The notes beneath the pieces are model-generated. The model saw only the letters and a program-made list of their open reading frames with translations. It did not search any database and was not told where the DNA came from. A stretch of DNA of 64,000 nucleotides from Certhia americana (Eukaryota; Chordata; Aves; Passeriformes; Certhiidae): NCBI GenBank assembly GCA_018697195.1, contig JAGMWU010000098.1, positions 62,001-126,000 of the forward strand, read 5' to 3'. Numbering within the stretch: position 1 is the stretch's first letter; every line of letters begins with the position of its first letter. Below are positions 52,201 to 63,737 of this stretch, piece after piece. Made by a program: the position numbers and the translations under genes.

Positions 52201-55200
52201 AGCATGTTAAAGGCCTGGAATACAATTTTTTTCCCCTTCTTACAACAACTTTTTGTTGTAAGCCACTTCTGTAAAGGAAATGTAATGCTGACTGTTACAG
52301 AAACTGACTTTCTTTGGTAGGACTGTATTGAGTTAACCTGGAAATACTAATCAAGAGCACAAGCATAATTCCTACATTATTTTTAAAGAAAAGGGTTTGT
52401 ATCTAAAGTAATTCTTAACAATTTTTGTTCTATATTATGTACACTTTATTACAGTGTAAGTGCATCTGATATACTGTGTAATTTATTTTTTAATGTTATT
52501 TCAGTCTACATCTTCTTCCTCTCATTTCACCTCTGGGTGTTACGGTGAGTCTGAGAGAACTCAGGGAGCATATTCAAGACTGCATAGCCAGCAGCAAGAT
52601 AGTGATTCAAAGAGACCTAAACTATCTTGTACATCTACCTCTTCTGTGAGAAGTAATGGCTTGACTGCCTTTTCAGGTGAGAGGTTGATTACTTGTGCTG
52701 AGTTACATCAAAATTGTCTGAGTAGTAAGATCAGTTTTTACCTGTTTCAAATTTTAGAAGACTTGCTTCAAATATTATGCTTGTATCTTTGTTAAGTAAT
52801 ACAAATTTATGCCTATCTAAAGAGTATGTTCACAATGATAGCCGTATCCAAAGTTCCGAGTATGCTGTTAACATGGTCTTTTTAAAATCCAATTGTACTC
52901 ATATAATTTCAGAATTATTACCTGTACCTGTTCCATTTGTGAAAGCTGAACTTCATGGCTCATACATACCTTAACTGGTTAAGATTTCAAGAAAAGAATG
53001 AGTGCAGCTGCTCTTATTTCATGAGTCAAATGGTGTTAATACATCAACGTGTGCCTGGGACAGCAGAAGGGAAATCTTTACCATACTTAGCAATATGTGC
53101 AAGCACAATGTCATGGCTGGTTAGAGCACTGTTGTTAGGGGTCAGGGAAGAAAGCATTCCTTTTTTAGCAGGGCCTGAACTCATTCTCTAGGTCCTGGCT
53201 AAAGAAGCATTCTACACTGAGAGCTCTTTCAGGAAAACCTGAGAATTTCATTAAAGCTGTGAGTAAGTTCGTGAAACTTGGATAGACAGAATTTATGCAG
53301 TATGCCAAATCTAAAGCTCAGGAATTAACAGTCGAAACCTTACACTGAAAATATTTCTAAACCACTTTGATACAGATCATTAGATTAATTCAGATTACTC
53401 TTGTGAATACAGATTAATTTTTTTTTAATATCCCCTTATGGAATTGCACAGCCGTCCAAATAAAAATTCATAAATTCTTGCTCAAACCTCAGTTTTATTG
53501 ATACTTTCTTACTCTGTTAATAAAAAAACAACCATTAACATTTGTCATTACGGTGTAGGACTGTGTATCTCTACATTTCTACATTGGTTGTCACACTGCC
53601 AACCAATGAGTGCTTAAATTTAGTTTTTTAAGTTAGCAATGAAGCGATATCAAGGTGAATGTTTCAGAGCCATTGAAGAATGGAACTTTTGGAACAAGAA
53701 CACTTTTTGGAACACTTTTGGAACAAGAGTTTTTTCCACAGCTGATGTATATACAATTTGCTATGTAGTCATTGGAGCTGTTAACAGAAAACAAGATCCC
53801 TTTTTACGCTGAAGTGTTTCACTGTGTAATATGAACAAGGACAGTGTTAGTTCATTGTTCTTAAAGTTGTGTCTAAACTGCATTTAAGCTTCATCAGCTG
53901 TTTTTATGAGAAATGAAATCATTTAAGTAGTGTCAAGTAGAACGGCAGCATTTACTAATGTAAACAGCAAGCTGCTGTTTTGCTATAATGTGAAGCCTTT
54001 TTAAAAACTAGCTACCACTAGGAAGCAAGATGTTACTTCTCTTCCTTGTCAGTCCTGTAAAAGGACAGAAGGGTCTTACTCTTCACAAAAGTATTTCTAC
54101 CTTTTGTGTGATTTAGCTTTCAGATCTAACTTGCTGCAAGATGAAGTAAGTGCCAGCATCAGCAGAGTGCACTTAGCTTTGTTGGAGCTGGGTCCTTGGT
54201 CAGCCAAGTGGTAATGTTAAACTTGTCTTCGATAGGAATAACAAAAATGTCTGCGAAAGTGCCAGTTTTAATGGATTTTTAGATGATTACAAAACCGGGG
54301 GATTTATTTACTTTTTCTCTCTAGATTCCTCATGGAGATGCAGTAGGATTCCTAGATCTTCATCAGTAATGCTTGGCTCCCTTGGAACTGATCTGGTGAG
54401 AGAGCGAACACAGTTAGAAAGAAGAACAGATCTGTCTGTTAATAATCTGGTGGATCCCAGCTACAGAAACAGTGACTTTTCACCTTCAACATGTAAGTTT
54501 CATGTAACTGAAAACCCATAAACCTACAGTTTGTATTGCTTTTAGTTTCTTAACATGTTCATGGGATCACAGAATGATTTGGTTTGGAAAGGATTTTTTA
54601 TTCCACCCCCTGCCATGGGCAAGGACACCTTGCACTATCCCAGGTTATTCCAAGACCTGTCCAACGTGGCCTTGAACACTTCCAGGGATGGAGCATCCAA
54701 AACTTCTCTGGGCATGTTCTTTTAGTATTTTAATCAAAACAGAAACACAAAATATATTTTGAAGTATCATTTTAGATAGAGTTGGTTGGCTACTTTCCAT
54801 ACTTTGGCCAAACCATCAAAGGATATATGAATGGTCTAGCTTGTAGATGCATTCAGTCATGTGAAAGTGATATGTTGATGGTTACCACTGTAACTCTGTG
54901 ATTGGTCAGTAAAGCTCTTGTTTGTCTTAAAATCTCTTTGTATTTAGGTATGGGAAGAGAAATAATGTTGATTTGATTCATGGAAGCTTTTTTCTTAAAA
55001 GTGCATATTGTATCTTTTTATTTAGGTTCTCAAATGGTTTTTAGGGAAAACTGCTAGACCACTGAAAATAAAAATGACTAAACACACACTTTACATGAAG
55101 TGAGAGGTTTGTCTCATGGATACTGCTAGGACTAGTAAGGACTTCTGCACTGTAATTTTCACTTTCTGTTCAGAGTGCTGTGACCTTCTAGAGCTGTCTC

Positions 55201-58200
55201 AAGGGAAGCTCACCCTTAGTCTTGATCTGCAGCCTTTTGCAGATGCATTTGTGGTATTTTGTAATGCAGAAGTTAAAAAAAATGCTAAGTTTCTAAGTAT
55301 AGAAGATAAGCATAAAAGAGAAAAACTGCTTTCAGAATTCGTCCTGTAGTCTTGCCTTGACAGAAGAGTATATTTAAATGTCATCATACTCTTAGCACTT
55401 TTTAGTAAGTGGACAGTTCGACTACTCTATCTGGTAGAACCTAATGGGAGAAGTGGATTGGTGAGCAACCTTGCTTTGTACTGTCTATGGGGCATTTCTA
55501 GCAGTAGTACTGCTATTAAATTGCTATAAAAATAACTCCCAGCTGTGTTCCCTGATATGTAATCAAAAGCGTATGGTAGATGGTTGGCATCTGTGCAGTT
55601 GTTTTGTTAGCTGGAATCTGCCAGATAAATAAAACTCATTTTCAGCAGTAAATGGTGATTGCAATGCCAAACCCATTAAAACTACAAAGAAGAAAGTTTT
55701 TAAGTTGAGAGTATGTAGAGAGCTTTTGGTTTCCTACCTTCATCTATCCATGTTTGTTCCTCCTTCCCCCTTTTCCCACCCACAACCTCCCAGTCATTTG
55801 AGGAGAGCAGCCACCTCAGCTGCTTCACGGGAACTACAGTTCATCTGCAGTGGAGTTCTCATTGTGTTGAGATACTCGGCATTTAGAGAAGACATGCTTG
55901 TAAGAATGATAGAATGGTTTGGGTTGGAAAGGACCTTTAAAGTCCCCTAGTCCAATCCCCCTGCACTGAACAGAGACATCTTCAGCTAGGACAGGTTGCC
56001 TAGAGCCCTGTTGAACCTGACCTTGAATGTTTCCTGATGTGTTTGAGCATATCTTATCATAGTATTTTCCTCTGCTTTTCTGCAACAGATCTTCAAGACA
56101 GGCCTGCCTCTTCATATGCAGAGGGAGCAAGACCAAAAGAGAACTCATTAAGCACTTTGAGGCTGAATGCACCCATGAGCCGCCAGTTGCCTTCTGATCA
56201 TCAGCCATCTTTTTTCAACAGAGACTCTAACATGAGCTCTTCAAGATCCAGTTATTCTTCAAGACAAAGGAGAAATGAATTGGAATCTCCCCAGAGGAGT
56301 GTGCAGCCAGCATTTTCTCTTACTGCCATTAGAGATGAAACCCCTTCCTCAAGTGGTTCTGAAAGGGTTTTATCTTCTCAGAGGTCACTGAATGAGTCTG
56401 CAGCTGACAGCGAAGGGAGGCGCACAACCAGACAGCTGCTATCTCGTTTAGCANNNNNNNNNNNNNNNNNNNNNNNNNNNNNNNNNNNNNNNNNNNNNNN
56501 NNNNNNNNNNNNNNNNNNNNNNNNNNNNNNNNNNNNNNNNNNNNNNNNNNNNNATGTCATCTACATTTTTCTCTCGAAGGTCTAGCCAGGATCCATTGCA
56601 TACGAGATCATTGGGCTCTGAAGAGTCAACGGTGCTCCCAAGAGTTCAAGCTACTACTCTGTCAAGTAGTAATGGAGCTGCAACTCCGGAAGTTCCAGGA
56701 CTTCAGTCATCTGAAGCTCCTCAGGGGTTTAGTTTTCTTGGACGAAGATGGGGTTTATCAGGAGTTTCACAGAATCGCAGCTCTGATTCTGATGGGGAAA
56801 GTTACAGACCAGACACTGAAAGTAGGAGCACAGGATCCTGGTTGTCGTCCTCTTTGAGGAACAGATGTACACCTCTCTTTTCCAGAAGAAGAAGAGAAGG
56901 AAGAGATGAATCCGCAAGGATCTCTACCTCTGATGCAAGTACTAGATCACTACGTGTCATTACAAGGAGAGAGTCAGGTGAGGAGACCTCTCTTGAAGCA
57001 TCAGATAGCCCTCCTCGGGCTTCTGTTAGCAGACCAACGCCTGCAGTATCTGTTATTTCTACAGCTACTGCCGCCCCACCAGATTCCGCCCCCAGTGGAA
57101 GAAATTCGGGAATTCTGCCTGGTTCTCTCTTTCGCTTTGCAGTGCCTCCAACATTAGGGAGCAGTCTGTCTGACAATCTTATGATAACTGTAGATATTAT
57201 TCCCTCTGGCTGGAATCAGTCTGATGGACAAGAAAGCGACAAGTCTAAAATACCACCTTCAAGAGATCCGGAAAGACTACAGAAAATTAAAGAAAGGTAA
57301 GTTAGTATGGTCTTTTGCAATAGTAAAATGTACCTGTTGTAACCTGAGAGGACTTTCCGCAATCATTTTAGAAGAAAACTTTCCTTTAGAGGAGGTGGCA
57401 ACTCAGTCCCCTGTCACCTGTATTCTCACTTTTGTTTTTAAAGTGAGTGTCTTGAAACTCATAGGTTTGAGAACAGTTTGATAAATAGAATTTGCCTTAT
57501 AGAAAGTCCTACGTGAAATTTCACAGCATTTGCTGGTATTCCATCCTATTCAGCCTGCTTTTAGAAGATTCTGAAGATGAAGAGGGTGACTTATGCAGAA
57601 TCTGTCAGATGTCCTCTGCAAGTCCAGACAACCTTTTAATAGAGCCATGCAAATGTACTGGAAGTCTGCAGTATGTTCACCAGGAGTGCATGAAAAAATG
57701 GCTGCAGTCGAAGATAAATTCAGGTAAAGCAAACTCTAGAACAGGGTAGGCTTCCAGTTACACAGGGAGGCTTATCAGAAGGATTGCACTTACTAAGGTA
57801 TTTAGTTGAAAAGCGAGCTGTGGGGAAAAACAGTTGTATGGCACTTCCAGACTTTTTGCGTCTGTGCAGCATCTCATGTGAGTAGTTGCAAGAACTGCAT
57901 TTCTTGTTTAGAGAACTACATTTTTTGGGGTTGTCTGCTAAGATGTTAGACAAAAGATAACATTGCAGAAGTGTAGCTTTAGAATTACTCTGCCATTTCA
58001 AAGGTACCACTTTGGATGGCACTTGTTCTCCACCCTTCCTTATCATCAAAATGGTTGTGTTTTTTTTCAAGACTTGTGTAGTCAAGCTAACAGTTAGCAG
58101 CGATAGGAATTTGAAAATCCAAAAATTAGTTTGAATTGTAACTAGATTTAAATATGTTAATTTTTTTTTTTTAGAGATACTAACTCCTGTCCAAGGCACT

Positions 58201-61200
58201 TTAAAATTGCTTGTTTAAAAACTATTTCAAAGTGTGTATATAATTCTTTAGGAAACACGTCAGATAGTTCATGCTGTAGAAATATTTCTGTAACAGTTTG
58301 ATTGACCTGTTTGTTATTTGTACAATTCTTAAGACTTAAAAGTAGGTGGCTTGATAAAAGACATGACATACTTTGTACCAAAGGAAGGTGCTAGTATCTC
58401 ACTTTTTTACTCAGCACTGGAGGATACACATCAGAGTAGGGATGTTTTAGAAGCCTCAGCCTGTAGAAGAAAGTAATTACTGAATTATTTAACTCTATAT
58501 AAAAACATAACACTATCCACTTGCTTTGTTCATCTGTTGCTTATGGAGGAGTTTGTTTTAAAACTGGTACTTAAGACAAAATGTTATTTAATGATAAATT
58601 TTTTGGATGTATTTATTCTTACTTCTGTGTGCATTTGGATTACATGGTAAAATTCAGAAAGCCCAAGAAGTGATTTTATGCCAGACTTGCAGGAAGAGGC
58701 ATATTATGTCCAGAGTGAATGTGAGGCAAAATAGGTGCAGCTGGATAGAGAATAAACATCCTACAGTATTTAAATTCTGACAGTAGCAGATGTCACTACA
58801 TTCCTATTAGAGGCTTTTTATTCTAACATTGCTCTGCAAAACAAAGCCAAAAATTGCACAGAGTTTATATGAGTGTGTCGTATGGTATAGATTGTTGAAA
58901 CCTGACATTGAGTTTTCCCCTTGCCCGCCTCCCCACCAGGTTCTTCTTTGGAAGCAGTGACAACTTGTGAATTGTGCAAGGAGAAGTTGAATCTCAATCT
59001 GGAAGATTTTGACATTCATGAGCTCTATAGGGCACATGCAAATGAACAAGTTAGTATATTTTACCTAATTTGGTAAGTGTTGTTTTAGTGCTGGGAGGGT
59101 CTTAGAGAAGCCAAATGCATCTCAGTTTCAGGATTGTTGTGCATATAAAGTAGTGTTAATGTGGAACAGATTTTTCTCCTCAATATTCCAACTACCACTA
59201 CCTTCCTGCTATGCTTCCTAGAGCTGAGCTTTGAGTAAGTGTAATATATCTCTTTTCTTAGTTGCCTATCTGTCATCTAGATTTGTAATCTAGAGTCTCT
59301 GCCACATAGGTGCAGTGTGAATTCTAGCATGATTAGACTGAATTTCACATTGTCTGTTGTTGTCATTACTTTTAGCTGTTCTTGGGCACCGTTTAGCAGG
59401 CGTTTTAAACATACAGTTACAAACTTCTTGTTTCATTTCAGTGGTATAAACATCTATTCTAGCAGTTTCTAACTGCTCCTTCAAACTTCCTAACTTTAAA
59501 ATAATCAAAGGCCCATGGGTATTACTCTTGTTATTAAAAATAGATTGTCTTAGAACTACTGGCTTATGTAGTATTTGAAGATGAGTAGCAGAAAGCTGTT
59601 GTTTTTAATAAGTTTTATTCAGAGGGTTTTTCCCTGTTCTCTGGGTTGTATTCTGACAATACGCAAAGACTAATGATACTAGCCTACCTCAGATGTTTAA
59701 CAGAAATACCAAGTGACATCAATTTTGGGGCAAAACATGGCCCTCTAAATTTTTATTATTTAAAGTAAGTTCTTAGCCTAGTACTCTTAATTCCTATCAA
59801 CTAGGGCAGTCTCTAAAATGTCCTTCTCAAGAGCGCCATCATCTTGTTTTACTGCTAGTGCTTATTGGTTGCTCTCACTGCACTTCAATACAAATAAGAA
59901 CCTTGAATTTTTTTCCTAAAGAATTGACTAAATTTTCTGTTCAGCAGTAAGATTTTTAAAGGTTTTCTCTTATCCTAGAAGGTAAAGGAATTATAACATC
60001 CTAACATTCTTAAAATATATTCCTTTATTTTTGGCTTTCTTTAAAGCCTTGGGACCACAGAGAAGAAACCAGCAGTACTGGGTTTGTTTCCCCAAGTGAT
60101 GCAATACTCTGATTTGCACATTCTTTCCTCTGAACTAATCATGCTGACTAATTTGTAGATTTAATTTGTAGAACTCTATTTAATCTTCAAGGGTAGCATG
60201 TTAGATTTGGGGTGGATGGGAAGGACCAGAAGTATAAATAACTTTTCAGCAACTTAGAATTTTTAGTATTACATTTTCCTAATTCTTTTGGAATAATGAG
60301 AGATAAATCTGTAATGATTCCATTAAAATCTGATTGTTGTTCTACTTGAATCATATATGCAAATGTACTGCTGACATTCTGAATGTTTCTTTTGATCTCT
60401 TTTAAGGCAGACTATGAATTTATCAGCTCTGGTCTCTACCTTGTAGTGTTGTTACACTTATGCGAGCAGCGCTTTTCTGATATGTTAGGAACTGCAAATG
60501 AGGCCAGCACACGTGTCAGAGTAAGTATGAAGTGATTTTCTGGCAGGAATTGCTCATACAGAGAACTTTGAAGCAGGTTGTTACCTTGAGTGACCTAGGA
60601 GCTAGATACCCAAGAAACACTTTAAACAAATTTAGGTCTAAAAAGGTCTGTGCTTGTCAGTGTACCATGTTTGATTGGAAACTGAAGGTACTACATAATT
60701 GCAGGTACCCTGCTACAGAATGCTTTTCTGTTTGTTGGTAATACGTTAGTTAGCATACATGTTGTCATGATGGTTGTGAATTTATGCGAAACCGGAAGGT
60801 TAACCTCTCTCTGTGCCAAACATGCAGTTAAGAATGTTGGACTATCTGATTAGTTTAATTTTGCTTATTATGCAAGTCTGTATTGCAAATGTCTAGAACT
60901 TGCAATGCTTGTCTGCTGGAGTACACCTAAGTGTGTACTTTAATACTAACATTATGCAACAGCTGTAGTATGATTTCTATGGCGTTAGTACAGACTCTTA
61001 TTAATTCCATTTGACTGCATTCTTGTCACTTGAAGGGCCTGGCTTAGCAATGTGTTAAGTACGCCCTTAACCAGTAAGAGATCAGCATACAAAGTTCTTT
61101 CTGCATAGTGATTCACTCATAAATCCAGTATTCTACATGGGTTTTTTTGATACTAGACAATTCATCAGTGCTCTTAGTCAACTGAGCTCCTGAAAAGCCG

Positions 61201-62356
61201 GTTATTTTTAGTTTTTTTTTCTTACATACAAAGAAGTGACGGTATTGAGCTTTTATCCAATGCATATGGAAATGATTGACTGATAGCAGGTACTAAATCC
61301 TTGGAAGAGGCAGGACTGTGCTCTATCTAATCTCTTAATGTATTAGAACAGTGCTTCTCTATTCCATACACATCCAATGTAGGGCTTGTTTTCTGTGGTC
61401 CAGTTTCTGTGCTGTAAGTGTAGAGATAAAAAAGACGCGTGATCTAATCGTAGCCAGCATCCAGCACGGATTATTAGCTTGAGTGTATTGCAGAAGATGT
61501 TTTTACTGGTTTCCCATCAGAGGAGGCATTACATACTTTTGTGTATAACACTGCATTTTAAACCAGTGAGAGCACCAATGCTGGTGTTTGATACTGAGCA
61601 TATAAGTAAGCTGTGGAAACTCATTTTAAATATCTGCTGTGTCTCAGTATCTGGACTTTTAACTGAAGCAGTGATGCAGATTGGTACTGACAAAAGAAAA
61701 CCATTAGGCCGAGTCTTTATTCCTAAGAATTTGGGCTTTGGGTTTTGATACTATGTGCTTCTAACATCAAACCCTCACCGTTGCCAAATAGTAATCCTGG
61801 TCTTAAGATTTTAATTGTAAATAAAAACTTTTAAGTGTATTTATGCATTTTTCCTGAATCACATTCAGTCAGAGGGTTCTGTTTTTTTCATATTAGTCAT
61901 AAATTAAATGAGATGGATTTAACTAATGCAAATCCTTACTATGATTATGTTTTTCTGCGTTACAGTTTTTAGGAATGGTTTTCATTAAACTGACACTTGC
62001 TTATGTTTGCTGCTTTTGAAATTGATGTGTTTTACAGACTTTAGAACATGAAGATGATGTCACAAGCTGCTACCACAAACATTTTTCAGCTGAAGTAACT
62101 GTGCAATAGCAATTTGAAGTCTAATGTGTGGGGATTTATATTAAATTTTGCATTGCTTTTTGTAAGTTGGGCGAATGGGTTAGAATAATGAAGATCTGAC
62201 ATAAAGCTTTGGGATGTAAAAAGGGAAGAAAACTTTGCTAACTTGTTGCAAATTTCTGCAGATAACTTTGCAACTTTTAAACTACTTTCTCTCTGCCTTG
62301 TTTCTAGTTTATTAACCTTGCAAGAACTCTTCAGGCACATATGGAAGATATTGAAA
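46087..62356 (+). CDS. MARCHF7: MARCHF7 (axotrophin), RING-CH E3 ubiquitin ligase; partial at 3' end, spliced
   Basis: MARCHF7 is a RING-CH (RINGv) E3 ligase that transfers ubiquitin from an E2 to substrates. It is linked in mammals to T-cell regulation and neural cells and, unlike most MARCH proteins, lacks clear membrane spans. Nine coding exons join in phase: 46087-46227 (coding part of exon 2), 50240-50398, 52505-52676, 54325-54492, 56089-57296, 57554-57723, 58940-59049, 60407-60520 and 62308-62356. About 732 residues are encoded here. A long serine/arginine-rich disordered N-terminal part (about 1-585) precedes a C4HC3 RING-CH domain (about 599-654) and a conserved C-terminal helical segment. 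The last ~20 residues, acidic in human, lie in an exon beyond the window. A 100-N gap interrupts exon 6. Confidence 0.97.
46694..47641 (-). mobile_element. Solo LTR in MARCHF7 intron 2, antisense
   Basis: The + strand runs from TGTCCTGGTTTGACACTGGC to ...AAACCCAGGCTGTGC...GAGACA, related to the LTR at 32255-33340 (shared CCAGGTGCCCAC-like start, 'TCCAGCxTGGG' blocks and 'GAAGCCACTTCTGGGGTCCCCCAGCTACCAAAACC' end). The polyadenylation signal is on the - strand (plus-strand TTTATT at about 46870), so it is antisense to the host gene. It begins only 466 bp after the exon 2 donor. There is no internal retroviral sequence. Confidence 0.8.
50240..50398 (+). CDS. MARCHF7: MARCHF7 exon 3, 53-codon in-frame exon (residues 48-100)
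   Basis: Acceptor TTGTTTTTCAG|GAATCC and donor AGATTG|GTGAGA are good, and both ends are in phase 0, so it can be included or skipped without a frame change. It encodes a Ser/Arg/Thr-rich segment starting [18 protein letters not shown], similar in character to its neighbours. The human canonical protein as I recall it runs directly from exon 2 residues (SEYQ) to STSASAS (exon 4 here), so this exon is either lost or alternative in mammals. Confidence 0.8.
52505..52676 (+). CDS. MARCHF7: MARCHF7 exon 4, residues 101-158 (part)
   Basis: Acceptor TTATTTCAG|TCTACA and donor TTTTCAG|GTGAGA. It has 57 codons plus one base of the next. It includes [20 protein letters not shown], close to the human segment [11 protein letters not shown], and a basic KRPK that could act as a nuclear localisation signal. 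It ends in phase 1, completing an Asp codon with exon 5. Confidence 0.95.
54325..54492 (+). CDS. MARCHF7: MARCHF7 exon 5, residues 158-214 (part)
   Basis: Acceptor TTCTCTCTAG|ATTCC and donor CAACAT|GTAAGT. It encodes [20 protein letters not shown] and [20 protein letters not shown], aligning to human [20 protein letters not shown]. The final T joins AT of exon 6 to make Tyr, matching human SSYVQDR in phase. Confidence 0.95.
54570..54722 (-). mobile_element. CR1 LINE 3' fragment in intron 5
   Basis: It reads as the reverse complement of CR1: ACAGAATGATTTGGTTTGGA, CCCTGCCATGGGCAAGGACA and GGCCTTGAACACTTCCAGGG, then GGAGCATCCAAAACTTCTCT. It is short and moderately diverged. Confidence 0.85.
55898..56035 (-). 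mobile_element. CR1 LINE 3' fragment just upstream of exon 6
   Basis: It reads as reverse-complement CR1 (AATGATAGAATGGTTTGGGT, TGGAAAGGACCTTTAAAGTC, then GACCTTGAATGTTTCC). It ends about 53 bp before the exon 6 acceptor, so it lies next to or overlaps the likely branch-point region, while the pyrimidine tract itself (TCCTCTGCTTTTCTGCAACAG) is outside. Confidence 0.85.
56089..57296 (+). CDS. MARCHF7: MARCHF7 exon 6, large Ser/Arg-rich exon (residues ~214-585), interrupted by N gap
   Basis: Acceptor TTTCTGCAACAG|ATCTT and donor AAAGAAAG|GTAAGT. Left of the gap 121 codons are open, ending [12 protein letters not shown]. Right of it 247 codons run from [14 protein letters not shown] to [10 protein letters not shown] and two bases of the split Ser codon. 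The human order ...[21 protein letters not shown]... implies that only about two residues are missing, yet 100 N are inserted, which shifts the frame by one. The exon encodes a low-complexity, probably disordered region, then the conserved [20 protein letters not shown] and [10 protein letters not shown] segment before the RING-CH domain. Confidence 0.95.
56454..56553. other. Assembly gap, exactly 100 N, inside MARCHF7 exon 6
   Basis: One hundred N lie between codon GCA (Ala) and ATG (Met). By comparison with the human protein the true missing length is about 6 bases, so this is a fixed-size placeholder. As 100 is not a multiple of 3, a literal reading breaks the frame. Confidence 0.95.
57554..57723 (+). 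CDS. MARCHF7: MARCHF7 exon 7, first part of the RING-CH domain
   Basis: Acceptor TCCTATTCAG|CCTGC and donor AATTCAG|GTAAAG, after a short 257-bp intron. It encodes [18 protein letters not shown]..., an acidic stretch followed by zinc ligands C-x2-C, C-x-C, then H-x2-C (DLCRIC, PCKC, VHQEC). The following [11 protein letters not shown] is typical of RING-CH domains, with the Trp near the E2 surface. It ends in phase 1. Confidence 0.97.
58940..59049 (+). CDS. MARCHF7: MARCHF7 exon 8, last RING-CH zinc ligands
   Basis: Acceptor CTCCCCACCAG|GTTCT. The donor GAACAA|GTTAGT departs from the consensus at the third intron base and is the weakest in the gene. It encodes [20 protein letters not shown] with the closing C-x2-C pair, completing C4HC3. 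The following [16 protein letters not shown] is nearly identical to human. It ends in phase 0. Confidence 0.97.
60407..60520 (+). CDS. MARCHF7: MARCHF7 exon 9, conserved hydrophobic C-terminal segment
   Basis: Acceptor TCTCTTTTAAG|GCAGA and donor GTCAGA|GTAAGT. The 38 codons include [20 protein letters not shown], a hydrophobic stretch, then [18 protein letters not shown]. Human has SFSDMMGNTIEPSTRVR at the same place. Phase 0 at both ends. Confidence 0.97.
62308..62356 (+). CDS. MARCHF7: MARCHF7 exon 10 (last coding exon inside the window)
   Basis: Acceptor CTTGTTTCTAG|TTTAT and donor TTGAAA|GTAGGT. It encodes [16 protein letters not shown] and one base of the next codon, matching human [16 protein letters not shown]. 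The human protein then continues with a short acidic tail. No sequence for that tail was found between 62357 and 64000, so the terminal exon and 3' UTR lie outside. If the donor is not used, the frame reads on into the intron for about 34 codons. Confidence 0.93.
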
Positions 62357-63126
62357 GTAGGTGCTTCCCCTCATTCCCTCCCCTCCCATTAGATCAATTC
62401 CAAAGTAATAGTACAATCCTCCTTGCCAAGATTCATAATACTGAACATAATTACTGAAAAACTTACCCAGCAGTGCTTTTTCCACCATCAGTAGAATTAT
62501 TCTGAGGGGGAACTGATTTTAATTCTTCATGATTAATTTCCCAACAGCACAGAGTTGTTTAGACCACAGAAGTGTTATCTGCAATGAATAACAACATTCC
62601 TTACTAGTTACAGTTTGGTTATTGTAGTTCTGGTACTTCGTAATTACAGGATAAAATGGTGACTGACCTTCGTGTTGTTGCCTTTTACAGGAGTCTTAGC
62701 AGTAGAGAAACATTTAGAATTGAATTTTATTGCCTTTAAATTAGACACTTGTATTGCCGTTTTTCTTCCCTTTCTTTTTCTTGCCCTCTTCTCTCCTTTG
62801 TTTTTTCCATTCATACGCATTTTTTTGGATGTGTGGGTTCCTTGATCAGACCTATCAGATCTTGTGAATGAACTCTAAAGGATGCCAGTTTTGGCAAAGG
62901 ATTAGCCTGCTTTTCATCTAATGTCTTTTTTTTTAGTGTGTTTAAATTCAAAACTATATGCTGATATGTCTAAATTTTTGATAAATACACCCTGCATCTA
63001 TTTCTGGGCATGTTGAGCAGGCAGTAAAAGGATAGTTGATCTACCCTTTTTTTTTTCCTAGTGTGCATGTGTCTGCCAACTGTAAATGGGTTTTCAATTC
63101 ACAGGATGCATTACTACAAAGAACAG

Positions 63127-63128
<2 letters not shown>

Positions 63129-63177
<49 letters not shown>
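63129..63177. repeat. (GT)n microsatellite
   Basis: About 24 uninterrupted GT units, long enough to be polymorphic; Z-DNA-forming type. Located in MARCHF7 intron 10. Confidence 0.98.
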
Positions 63178-63179
<2 letters not shown>

Positions 63180-63715
63180 AGGGAGTTCTGGTTCAAGATG
63201 ATTATATCAGCATTCAGTGGTCAAAGGTGGACTTGGGTTCTGAATTCACTCCTAAGTTATGTGCATCCTTACTAGAGGAAAAAATAATGAGTGTCATTTT
63301 ACTCCTTAATTCAGTCTGTATTTGGTTCAGCCTTCAACTTGCAGGTGAGGAATACTGAGTTGTAGATTTATTACTGATGCACTTCAGTTAGACTGAAGAA
63401 GCAAGGAGTCAGACTTTTCTTTCTGTGTTCAGGGATAGAACAAGTTACTCCAGTATAAATACTTCCCTGCCTGCAGACCTTGCTAAAGAGGACACACTAA
63501 ATTCCTGTTACGGACAAGCTAACATTTTATGAACCTAATGTAGATGCGTGTACTGACTTTTCTGTCGTAGTTGACAAGTGTGTATTTGTCTTTTAACTCA
63601 CCTTGCAATGACAAAATCCTGTGTGTATGTGGGCTTCGTGTTCATCTTGTGTATGCTGAAAGGACAGGAGTGAGAGAGGAGCTGCTTCCAAGAAGGCCCA
63701 GGTTGCATTAAGCAA

Positions 63716-63737
63716 CATATATGTATATATATATATA
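63716..63737. repeat. Short (AT)n repeat
   Basis: ATATATGTATATATATATATA followed by A-rich sequence. Confidence 0.85.

Noticed and set aside
62040..62100. GAACATGAAGATGATGTC as the acidic MARCHF7 tail
   Set aside because: It lies upstream of exon 10 in the wrong order, lacks splice sites and does not encode the expected tail.
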